A stretch of DNA of 33,872 bases from an uncultured bacterium (lineage in GTDB: Bacteria > Verrucomicrobiota > Kiritimatiellia > RFP12 > UBA1067), in assembly GCA_902799385.1 (NCBI GenBank), contig CADCAK010000033.1, positions 1-33,872 of the forward strand, written 5' to 3'. Positions 12,673 to 19,330 of the stretch are shown here, piece by piece. The notes under the pieces were generated by a model that had not been told where the DNA came from, searched no databases, and saw only the letters and a program-made list of their open reading frames with translations. Position 1 is the stretch's first letter, and each line of letters begins with the position of its first letter. A program made the translations under genes and the position numbers.

Positions 12673-13995
12673 ATGAGTAAGAAAGACATTTTCAAGACAT
12701 TGATTGCACAAAAGCAGTCTGAAATGCCGTTCGTGGTAATAGACAGAGATGTCGTTTTACCGATTGATGCCGATGAAATCATCACTATTCCAGGCGTGCG
12801 CAGGTGTGGCAAGTCAACACTGATGGAGATTGCAATCAATCGGCTACTTTCGAAAGGTGTAAGAAAGGAGAACATCCTTTGGATCGGTTTTGACGACGAG
12901 CGCATCAAATACATGACAGTGGAGGAGCTGGATATAATTATCCAAGCCTATCGGGAGATGTATCCTGATACAGAACTGAAGGATGTATGGATGTTTTTTG
13001 ACGAATTGCCGCTTGTCGAGGGTTGGGAGTATTTCGTGCTGCGGCTGTTCAAGGGTTCCTGCAAGCACATATACGTCTGCGGAAGCAATGCGAGTACACT
13101 GTCTGCCGAGATGAAGAGCGCTTTGAGGGGGTGGCCTCGCGAAATCGAGGTCTGGCCACTTAGTTTCAGGGAGTATCTGAGGTTCAGGGGCGTTGATGCG
13201 GACTCCCATCTTGAGCAGGACAAGGCGCGAGTTCAAGTGTCCTTTGACGAATACAACCGTCTCGGCGGCATGCCGGAGCCGGCGCTTCTCTCGGTTGTGA
13301 GCGAGAAATATCGAAAGCTGCAGGACTATTTCGACGTGATGATCTTGCGTGACCTGGTGGAGCATTGGCAGATATCGAAGCCCCAGATGGTTCGCTACTT
13401 CCTCAAGCGCGTGATGACGACCATTGGCAGCAGGCTTTCGGTAAACGCGATCTACAGGGAAATCAAGGCGTCGGGACGGAAGGTTACCAAGGACGATCTC
13501 TATGATTGGCTTGCATGGGCGCAGTCGATCTACCTGGTACGCAAACTAGACGTCTATTCGCGGTCTGTGAAAAGCGAGGTTTCGCTTCCCGGCAAGTATT
13601 ATGTGACCGACGTCGGGCTTCGCTCGGCGGTTATTCCGCTTCAGTCGGATGATGATGGCAAGCGGCTGGAGAACACCGTCTACATAGAACTGATCCGGCG
13701 GAAGAGCCACAACGAGGAACTGTCGTACTTCAATGGCGACGGAGAATGCGATTTCGTCGTGTCGGAGGGAGAGGTCGTCAAGCGACTTGTCCAAGTCACT
13801 TGGGACATGGCGGACGTTGAAACGCGCACGCGGGAGTTTTCCGGAATCCTGGAGGCGGCGCGTGCTACAGGATGCCGAGATCTTTCAATCATAACGCGAG
13901 ACGAGGAGGGCGAAGAGATACATGGTGACTTGACCGTGCGGATTGTCCCTGTGTGCAAATTTTTGCTGTCCAAACCACCCTCCCGCACTTTATAG
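12673..13995 (+). CDS. AAA ATPase with C-terminal DUF4143-like domain
   Basis: The 440-residue protein has Walker A GVRRCGKST at residues 41-49, Walker B VWMFFDEL near 115, and a sensor-like HIYVCGSNAS. It follows the AAA_14/DUF4143 plan: LRGWPREIEVWPLSFREYLR and FNRLGGMPE-like segment (YNRLGGMPEPAL), a helical linker with VMILRDLVEHWQISKPQMVR, then LPGKYYVTDVGLRSA. The C-terminal ENTVYIEL...GECDFVV...KRLVQVTW resembles a PD-(D/E)XK core with the last Lys replaced by Thr-Trp context. The cellular role of this family is unknown; genes are typically single, expanded and horizontally spread. ATG 12673 is chosen from the promoter position and the family N-terminus; codons back to 12547 are open but unlike coding sequence. 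More AT-rich than the ribosomal genes. Confidence 0.85.
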   Translation: MSKKDIFKTLIAQKQSEMPFVVIDRDVVLPIDADEIITIPGVRRCGKSTLMEIAINRLLSKGVRKENILWIGFDDERIKYMTVEELDIIIQAYREMYPDTELKDVWMFFDELPLVEGWEYFVLRLFKGSCKHIYVCGSNASTLSAEMKSALRGWPREIEVWPLSFREYLRFRGVDADSHLEQDKARVQVSFDEYNRLGGMPEPALLSVVSEKYRKLQDYFDVMILRDLVEHWQISKPQMVRYFLKRVMTTIGSRLSVNAIYREIKASGRKVTKDDLYDWLAWAQSIYLVRKLDVYSRSVKSEVSLPGKYYVTDVGLRSAVIPLQSDDDGKRLENTVYIELIRRKSHNEELSYFNGDGECDFVVSEGEVVKRLVQVTWDMADVETRTREFSGILEAARATGCRDLSIITRDEEGEEIHGDLTVRIVPVCKFLLSKPPSRTL

Positions 13996-14017
13996 AAGTA
14001 AAGAATATAGCTGGATA

Positions 14018-14065
14018 GCCCCAAAAGCGCTACTGCAAATCTCGCCTCAACGCCCATTTCCTAAA
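14018..14065 (+). repeat. 48-nt sequence shared downstream of ATPase genes 1 and 4
   Basis: Matches 20747-20793 with a few differences, both ending CAACGCCCATTTCCTAAA. In the second copy the sequence continues into operator copy C; here it stops after the first half of an operator box and runs into unrelated sequence. It looks like a relic of a recombination junction. Confidence 0.75.
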
Positions 14066-14103
14066 GTGTAAAATCCATGTAGCTGCGCGGCGTTCACAAG
14101 CTG

Positions 14104-14141
14104 TCGGGCGGCTATCAGGAAAAATCAAGATAGCCGCCCGA
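14104..14141 (+). repeat. GGGCGGCTATC hairpin repeat, copy 1
   Basis: TCGGGCGGCTATC and GATAGCCGCCCGA are perfect 13-nt arms around AGGAAAAATCAA. Two copies stand side by side here (14104 and 14158), and a third is at 19143. Each lies upstream of an ATPase gene. Confidence 0.9.
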
Positions 14142-14157
14142 AATGGAGGGCCTCAAA

Positions 14158-14195
14158 TCGGGCGGCTATCAGGAAAAATCAAGATAGCCGCCCGA
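14158..14195 (+). repeat. GGGCGGCTATC hairpin repeat, copy 2
   Basis: Same 13-nt arms and loop as copy 1, followed by TTCTTATTG. The T-rich tail could make it a weak intrinsic terminator for the upstream ATPase gene while lying just before the next promoter. Confidence 0.9.
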
Positions 14196-14201
14196 TTCTT
14201 A

Positions 14202-14231
14202 TTGCTGAGTTCGCCGATTTTATGGTACAAT
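14202..14231 (+). promoter_or_regulatory. Promoter of ATPase gene 2
   Basis: TTGCTG (14202-14207) and TACAAT (14226-14231), 18 nt apart, with TGG before the -10 (extended -10). It starts 6 nt after the hairpin repeat. Confidence 0.65.
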
Positions 14232-14259
14232 GCACATTAAAACGACATGGAGTAAGAGA

Positions 14260-15690
14260 ATGTTCTACGGACGCGAAGAAGAAATCAGATGCCTTGACGA
14301 CCTCTGGGGCAAGGGGGATTCGTCGCTCGTCGTCTGTTCGGGACGGCGGCGCATCGGCAAGTCGACGCTGATCGAGGAGTTCGCCAGAAAATCGCGCTGT
14401 CGATTCATCGAAATCGAGGGGCTCGCGCCGGACGATGGCGTGACCAACGACATGCAGCTCAAGAACTTCTGCGAGCGGCTGGCTCGTCAGACAGGCATGC
14501 CTGAGGCGCTCGCGGACGGATGGCCGAAGGCGTTTGACGCCCTCCACGCGGCGCTCAGGGGCCGCGGGCGGACGGTGGTTCTCCTCGACGAGATCTCGTG
14601 GATGGGAGCGTTCGACAAGGCGTTCCCCGCATATCTCAAGAACGCCTGGGACCAGCAGTTTTCGAGACGTCCGAATCTCGTTTTCGTCATCTGCGGTTCG
14701 GTCTCGTCGTGGATTGCGGACAACATCCTGAACTCCCGTGCCTTCGTTGGAAGAATCTCGCTTGATCTGAAGGTTGACGAACTGCCCCTGTCCGTTTGTC
14801 GCCTGTTCTGGGGCAGGGCGGCGGATCGCGTGTCGACGCGAGAGATGTTCGACCTGCTTTCCGTCACCGGGGGCGTGCCTAAGTATTTGGCGGAAATGCG
14901 GCCTTCGCTTTCCGCCGCAGAGAACATCCGAAGGCTCTGCTTTAGCGACAAGGGCTATCTCTATGGAGACTTCGACCGCATCTTTACGGATATTTTCAGG
15001 CGATCGGCGGATGAGCGGGGCTCCATTCTCCGGGCGCTGGCCAGACACCCCCTCAGCCTCAAGTCTCTCGCCGGCGAGCTGGGCGTTTCCGCGAACGGCC
15101 ATCTTTCCGGGGCTGTCAAGGAATTAGCCGAGGCCGGATTCGTCTCCGCAGACGAAGGGCTTAATCCGGTCGACGGTCGCGAGGTGCGGGAAGTTGCCTA
15201 CAGGATTCGCGACAACTACGTCCGCTTCTATCTGAAGTACATCGAACCGAAAAAGGTCGCCATCCGGAACGGATCGTATGCGTTCGCTTCTCTGGAGGAC
15301 TTGTCGGGATGGGATGGCATGATGGGGCTTCAGTTTGAAAATCTCGTTCGCGGCAACGTGCGCGCGCTGCTGCCGCTGATCGGGTTCGGGAATTCGGTAG
15401 TCACCTCCATCGCACCGTATTTCAAGGCTGGTTCGTCAAAGGGCGACGGGTTTCAGATCGATCTTCTCGTCCAGACAAAGAGTTCCGTCTGCGTCGTGGA
15501 AATCAAGCGGCAGACGCGTATTCCGGCGTCGGTTGAGAATGATGTCCGTGAAAAGGTTCGTCGTCTCGCCCTGCCGCGTTCGCGTTCGGTGCGGACTGCG
15601 CTGGTGTACGAAGGTCGGCTTGCGCCAGAAATCGCCGAGAATGCGTATTTCGACTTTCTGGTTCCGGCCGAGCGCCTCCTTCGTCCGTAA
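14260..15690 (+). CDS. ATPase_2 (archaeal-type AAA) with DUF234-like PD-(D/E)XK C-terminus
   Basis: The 476-residue protein starts MFYGREEEIRCLDDLW, typical of this family. Walker A GRRRIGKST lies at 28-36, Walker B RTVVLLDEISWM near 110 and sensor FVICGSVSSWI near 147. The middle has the FDLLSVTGGVPKYL segment and a winged-helix part (SLKSLAGELGVSANGHLSGAV). The C-terminal domain has YRIRDNYVRFYLKYIEP and ends with FQIDLLVQ...VCVVEIKRQ, a D...ExK nuclease-like signature. ATG 14260 is preferred over 14230 because GGAGTAAGAGA precedes it and its paralogue starts at the same residue. It is a paralogue of the next ATPase. Function unknown; a stand-alone cassette with its own promoter. Confidence 0.88.
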   Translation: MFYGREEEIRCLDDLWGKGDSSLVVCSGRRRIGKSTLIEEFARKSRCRFIEIEGLAPDDGVTNDMQLKNFCERLARQTGMPEALADGWPKAFDALHAALRGRGRTVVLLDEISWMGAFDKAFPAYLKNAWDQQFSRRPNLVFVICGSVSSWIADNILNSRAFVGRISLDLKVDELPLSVCRLFWGRAADRVSTREMFDLLSVTGGVPKYLAEMRPSLSAAENIRRLCFSDKGYLYGDFDRIFTDIFRRSADERGSILRALARHPLSLKSLAGELGVSANGHLSGAVKELAEAGFVSADEGLNPVDGREVREVAYRIRDNYVRFYLKYIEPKKVAIRNGSYAFASLEDLSGWDGMMGLQFENLVRGNVRALLPLIGFGNSVVTSIAPYFKAGSSKGDGFQIDLLVQTKSSVCVVEIKRQTRIPASVENDVREKVRRLALPRSRSVRTALVYEGRLAPEIAENAYFDFLVPAERLLRP

Positions 15691-15712
15691 GGTTCTCGCG
15701 GTGCATCTGTGT
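15659..15712 (+). repeat. 54-nt repeat covering an ATPase 3' end, copy 1
   Basis: Covers the last codons (VPAERLLRP), stop and first 22 nt downstream of ATPase gene 2. It recurs at 17370-17423 with two mismatches, 26 nt after the stop of ATPase gene 3. Confidence 0.9.
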
Positions 15713-15797
15713 TTCTGCCGGCCGATTTCGGGCGGGGCGAAAGAGGCGGGGATGAAGGGCTGGCGCGGACGCGCTGCGGATGTCTTCGCAGGTTTCC

Positions 15798-15836
15798 ACT
15801 CCCTTAATTGGGAAAATCCCGAATAGGGGAGTTTTT
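15798..15836 (+). terminator. Intrinsic terminator between ATPase genes 2 and 3
   Basis: ACTCCC pairs with GGGAGT outside, and ATTGGGA with TCCCGAAT inside, around an AA loop; TTTTT follows. It ends five bases before the next promoter's -35. Confidence 0.8.
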
Positions 15837-15840
15837 CTCG

Positions 15841-15870
15841 TTGACTGGTAAACCCTGTTTTTGATATCAT
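15841..15870 (+). promoter_or_regulatory. Promoter of ATPase gene 3
   Basis: TTGACT (15841-15846) and TATCAT (15865-15870) with an 18-nt spacer, the same spacing as for ATPase genes 1, 2 and 4. Confidence 0.7.
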
Positions 15871-15901
15871 ACCGACGTCAGTGGAATAAAGAGGAGCATC
15901 T

Positions 15902-17344
15902 ATGTTCTTTGGCCGCGAGGATCAGATGGAGCAGCTGGAAGCACTTTGGGACAAGCGAGTGTCTTCTCTTGTGACGTGTCGAGGACGACGTCGCGTGGGA
16001 AAGAGCACCCTGGTTGAGGAATTTGCAAGGCGTTCAGGCGCGAGGTTTATCAAAATCGAAGGTGTGCGGCCAGGGGACAAGACTACGGCTGCAGACGAGC
16101 TTCGTGCTTTCGCAAAGCAGTTGGCTCGACAGACGGAGGCGGCGAAGGAGCCTCAGGAAGACTGGTATTCCGCGTTCGGCGTGCTTGACGGGCAGATTCG
16201 GGACAAGGAGCGCACGGTAGTCCTACTGGATGAAGTATCGTGGCTTGCGCATGGCGACGAGACATTTGCGGATTATCTCAAAATCGCATGGGACAATGCG
16301 CTGAAGAAGCACGACAGATTGATACTTGTCGTGTGCGGTAGTGTTTCGACCTGGATTCGTGACAACATTATCGGCAATCGCGCTTATGTGGGACGCAGGT
16401 CTCTGGACATGGTGGTGCCGGAACTTCCGCTGCGAGAATGTGTCAGATTCTGGGGAAGGTCGGCTTCCAGAACTGACGTTCGGGAAATCATCGATGTGCT
16501 TTCCGTCACCGGTGGAATTCCCCGATATCTTGAGGAAATCAATCCACGGCTCTCAGCCGAGGACAACATTAGAAGGCTGGCTTTTCTCCCGAATGGCGTT
16601 CTGCGTGATGACTTTGACGAAATGTTCAACGATGTCATAACGGCAAAGCCCAGATTCACGGCGCGAGTGCTGAGGACGCTTGTTGACGGACCGAAGAGCT
16701 GTGCCGAAGTCGAAAAGACGCTTGGCATAGGGAAGGGCGGAGACGTTTCGAAGGCAATGTCCATTCTGGAGGAGTCCGGCTTTGTCTCTCCTGAATGTGC
16801 GAGAAACCCGGAGACGGGTGCTGACGTCAGGGAGAGAAGATACCGTTTGCGTGATAATTACGCAAGGTTCTACCTAAAGTACATTGAACCGCAGAAATCG
16901 GTCATTGACGAGGGAGCGTTTATGTTTTCGTCTTTGAGGGAGTTAGAGGGGCTTGATGCGGTAATGGGGCTTGCGTTTGAGAACTTGGTTATAAACAACT
17001 ACCGTGAACTTCTGTCGCATATCCATCTAGACGGGAGTCTCGTCATGTCCGCTGGTCCGTACCGCCGGAAAGGGACAAAAGGGAAAAACGGACGCAGGGG
17101 GTGCCAGGTCGATCTGCTGATTCAAACCCGGCGAGCGTTGTACTTCGTTGAGGTCAAGAGGCAAGAGGAGATTGGCCGTGAAGTGATTGATCAGGTGGAC
17201 GACCAGGTCCGTGCGATTACACGACCTCGCGGTGTCTCAGCCAAGACAGCGCTTGTTTACGATGGTCACTTGTCGCCTGTTGCAGCTGCAGACGGATACT
17301 TTGATGCGATTGTGCCGTTCAAGAATTTGCTCGGCCTCAATTGA
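15902..17344 (+). CDS. ATPase_2 (archaeal-type AAA) with DUF234-like PD-(D/E)XK C-terminus, paralogue
   Basis: The 480-residue protein is clearly related along its whole length to the ATPase encoded at 14260. Walker A GRRRVGKST lies at 28-36, Walker B RTVVLLDEVSWL near 107, sensor ILVVCGSVSTWI, then IIDVLSVTGGIPRYLEEINP. The C-terminal part has YRLRDNYARFYLKYIEPQKS, and CQVDLLIQ...LYFVEVKRQ conserves the D...ExK motif. GAGGAG (15891-15896) precedes ATG 15902. It is flanked upstream by its own terminator and promoter and downstream by a relic of another family member, so it forms a self-contained cassette. Biological role unknown. Confidence 0.88.
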   Translation: MFFGREDQMEQLEALWDKRVSSLVTCRGRRRVGKSTLVEEFARRSGARFIKIEGVRPGDKTTAADELRAFAKQLARQTEAAKEPQEDWYSAFGVLDGQIRDKERTVVLLDEVSWLAHGDETFADYLKIAWDNALKKHDRLILVVCGSVSTWIRDNIIGNRAYVGRRSLDMVVPELPLRECVRFWGRSASRTDVREIIDVLSVTGGIPRYLEEINPRLSAEDNIRRLAFLPNGVLRDDFDEMFNDVITAKPRFTARVLRTLVDGPKSCAEVEKTLGIGKGGDVSKAMSILEESGFVSPECARNPETGADVRERRYRLRDNYARFYLKYIEPQKSVIDEGAFMFSSLRELEGLDAVMGLAFENLVINNYRELLSHIHLDGSLVMSAGPYRRKGTKGKNGRRGCQVDLLIQTRRALYFVEVKRQEEIGREVIDQVDDQVRAITRPRGVSAKTALVYDGHLSPVAAADGYFDAIVPFKNLLGLN

Positions 17345-17369
17345 GGCGTCTGCCCTGGTTTCTCGCGGC

Positions 17370-17423
17370 TGGTTCCGGCCGAGCGCCTCTTTCGTCCGTA
17401 AGGTTCTCGCGGCGCATCTGTGT
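17370..17423 (+). pseudogene. Relic of an ATPase gene 3' end (54-nt repeat, copy 2)
   Basis: TGGTTCCGGCCGAGCGCCTC and onward repeats the 3' end of ATPase gene 2 (VPAERLFRP plus stop and downstream bases) after the intact stop of ATPase gene 3. It is not needed by the gene before it, so it is a fragment left by replacement of one cassette by another or by unequal recombination between paralogues. Confidence 0.8.
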
Positions 17424-17462
17424 GGCATTTCCCGATAGCTCGCAAACTTGGAAAATACCCAT

Positions 17463-17505
17463 TTCCTAAATGGGATGTATAATCGTTCTTCAATGGGATT
17501 ATGCG
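17463..17505 (+). promoter_or_regulatory. Two-box operator (copy B) upstream of the first GH-A hydrolase
   Basis: TTCCTAAATGGGATGTATAATC and TTCTTCAATGGGATTATGC repeat with GGGAT starts at 17472 and 17495 (23 nt apart). The second box starts 27 nt before TATAAT (17522-17527). This is the same geometry as the operator of the uronate operon at 6544, so the XylR-like regulator probably acts here. Confidence 0.75.
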
Positions 17506-17521
17506 ATGCGGGGGGTTATGA

Positions 17522-17527
17522 TATAAT
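17522..17527 (+). promoter_or_regulatory. -10 element of the first GH-A hydrolase gene
   Basis: TATAAT at 17522-17527 preceded by GA rather than an extended -10. No consensus -35; the operator box occupies that place. The leader is about 53 nt and contains no clear Shine-Dalgarno sequence. Confidence 0.65.
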
Positions 17528-17585
17528 TTCCTCGTAACGACTTGTAGTAATGAACAGCTGTTCACAAATCACAACTTGAAATAGA

Positions 17586-19076
17586 ATGATGAAAGCATGG
17601 ATGCTCTTGGCGGCGGCCTTCGCGGCTGCGATTTCGGCACAGGGCGAGGTGGAGCTCTCTGCCTCCGCCGACCGCGTGGAGTCCCCGCTCCGCGTGGACA
17701 TGAAGTGCGTGGGCACGCTTGCGCCGCGCAGCGTAAAGGATATCCGCAGCTCCAACTGGACGCTCGGCTGCGAAACGCTGGACAGAGACTTCGCGAACTT
17801 CGACGAATACAAGCGGTTCCTTGCGCCGCTTGGCATCAAGACGATCCGCCTTCAGGCCGGTTGGGCGAAATGCGAGAAGGAGAAGGGAAAGTACGACTTC
17901 GCGTGGCTTGACAAGATTATCGACTATGCCGTTTCGCAGGGCTTGAACATTCTTCTTGAAACCGACTACGGCAACCCGATCTACGAAGGCGGCGGCGGAT
18001 GGGATCTGGCGGGCGGCTTCCCGACATCAGCGGAGGGGCTTGCGGCGTGGGACGCCTGGGTGGATGCGATTTCGCGGCATTTCGCCGGACGTGTTCGCGA
18101 CTGGGCGATGTGGAACGAACCCGACATCGGCGAGCCGAAGAAAACGCCAGAAGCCATTGCCGCGTTCAATGTTCGCACGGCAAAGATTGTCAAGCGCAAC
18201 ATACCCGATTCCCGGATCGCCGGACTTTCTCTTGCGCGCAACGACCCCGCCTTTCTCGAGGAATGCCTGAAGGCAATGGGGGAGGACGTGAAGCTTTTCG
18301 ACTGGATCATCTACCACGGCTATGCGCCCGCTCCGGAGTCGTCCTACGCCAACGTCGAAAGGCAGAAGGCCGTTCTTGCGAAGTACAACCCCACCGCGAA
18401 ACTGCGCCAGGGCGAGAACGGATGTCCGAGCGAGATGGCCACGAGGTTCGCGCTCAGCCGCATCGCGTGGAGCGAATATTCACAGGCGAAGTGGGACATG
18501 CGCCGTATGCTCGGCGACCTCGGGCATGATGTGGAGTCGAGCGTGTTCACCATCTGCGACTTCAACCACAAGGGGCGTGAAATCAACCTGAAGGGGCTTC
18601 TCCGGGCGAACGAAAACAAGGAGGTCATCGCCGTCAAGCGCGCCTACTATGCCGTGCAGAACGTGGCGGCGGTCTTTGACGATACGCTTTCCCGCGTGAG
18701 GGACTCGTCGTTCGGCACGAAGGACATGACGCTTTCCTTCTACGAGTACCGCAAGGCGGATGGACGTCCCGTGTTCGTTTTCTGGACGCACGCTGAGGAG
18801 GTTGGGAAGATTGACAAGTCGACTGGCGTCCTTGGCGAAGGAGAATACGCCGTACGCTACAATAGGCCAGGAGACTCCTTCACAACGAGACCGGCTGTGT
18901 TCAAGTATGCAGGAAGACCGCTTGAAGATCCTGTCTGGGTCGATCTTCTCACGGGACGTGTCTACGAGTTCCCCCGGTCGCGCCAGCTCGTCCATTCCGG
19001 CGGCGTCACCTTCGTAAACGTGCCGGTGTACGACTCGCCGTGTGTCCTTACCGAAAGGGGAGTCGTGCTAAAGTAG
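17586..19076 (+). CDS. Secreted glycoside hydrolase, clan GH-A TIM barrel (GH39-like)
   Basis: The 496-residue protein has an N-terminal signal peptide (MMKAWMLLAAAFAAAISAQG). The barrel reads LAPLGIKTIRLQAGWAKCE, FAWLDKIIDYAVSQGLNILL, then MWNEPD with the acid/base Glu178 and RQGENGCPSE with the nucleophile candidate Glu277. The pair is ~100 residues apart, as in clan GH-A retaining enzymes; LFDWIIYHGYAPAPESSYANV follows the GH39/GH5 pattern. A C-terminal beta domain (from about 370) ends VPVYDSPCVLTERG. Substrate unknown; the shared operator with the uronate operon suggests a uronate-containing glycan such as glucuronoxylan or a pectin. It is a close paralogue of the gene at 20939. Exact GH family not certain. 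Confidence 0.85.
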   Translation: MMKAWMLLAAAFAAAISAQGEVELSASADRVESPLRVDMKCVGTLAPRSVKDIRSSNWTLGCETLDRDFANFDEYKRFLAPLGIKTIRLQAGWAKCEKEKGKYDFAWLDKIIDYAVSQGLNILLETDYGNPIYEGGGGWDLAGGFPTSAEGLAAWDAWVDAISRHFAGRVRDWAMWNEPDIGEPKKTPEAIAAFNVRTAKIVKRNIPDSRIAGLSLARNDPAFLEECLKAMGEDVKLFDWIIYHGYAPAPESSYANVERQKAVLAKYNPTAKLRQGENGCPSEMATRFALSRIAWSEYSQAKWDMRRMLGDLGHDVESSVFTICDFNHKGREINLKGLLRANENKEVIAVKRAYYAVQNVAAVFDDTLSRVRDSSFGTKDMTLSFYEYRKADGRPVFVFWTHAEEVGKIDKSTGVLGEGEYAVRYNRPGDSFTTRPAVFKYAGRPLEDPVWVDLLTGRVYEFPRSRQLVHSGGVTFVNVPVYDSPCVLTERGVVLK

Positions 19077-19142
19077 CCAACGGGGTCTGATTGACGCACG
19101 GGCGGGCGCTATGCGGGGTGCAAATCCGCCGTGCGGGTGCGA
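19077..19142. other. Short intergenic region with possible GCACGG hairpin
   Basis: GCACGGGCGG (19099) and CCGCCGTGC (19128) could pair around a ~20-nt loop. No T-tract follows, so this is not called a terminator. The GGGGTCTG word at 19082 resembles the GGGGACAGACCCC core of the repeat at 31692. Confidence 0.35.
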
Positions 19143-19178
19143 CGGGCGGCTATCAGGGAAAATCAAGATAGCCGCCCG
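19143..19178 (+). repeat. GGGCGGCTATC hairpin repeat, copy 3
   Basis: CGGGCGGCTATC and GATAGCCGCCCG, with loop AGGGAAAATCAA, followed by ATTCTTGTTGCCTTGTT. The downstream 20 nt match those at 12541. Positioned between the first GH-A hydrolase and ATPase gene 4; could terminate the former. Confidence 0.9.
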
Positions 19179-19270
19179 ATTCTTGTTGCCTTGTTTGTTA
19201 CGAAAACTTTCCAAATTGAGACATTTAATCTAATGTTTGGAAAACTTTCGATACATCTACTAGCTGATAG

Positions 19271-19300
19271 TTGACAATAAATCTCGGAATGTGCTATAAT
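19271..19300 (+). promoter_or_regulatory. Promoter of ATPase gene 4
   Basis: Consensus TTGACA (19271-19276) and TATAAT (19295-19300) with an 18-nt spacer; the best sigma-70-like promoter in the window. Confidence 0.85.
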
Positions 19301-19330
19301 TATTCGCGAAACAGTGAAAGGAGAAAGTGT

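Noticed and set aside
15533..15826. Open frame across the 3' end of ATPase gene 2 and its trailer
   Set aside because: It is out of frame with the conserved VEIKRQ region and has no motif or ribosome binding site.
19095..19142. A tRNA or riboswitch in the GC-rich spacer after the first GH-A gene
   Set aside because: No TPsiC-like arm, anticodon arm or known aptamer core could be laid out; only a loose GCACGG hairpin.
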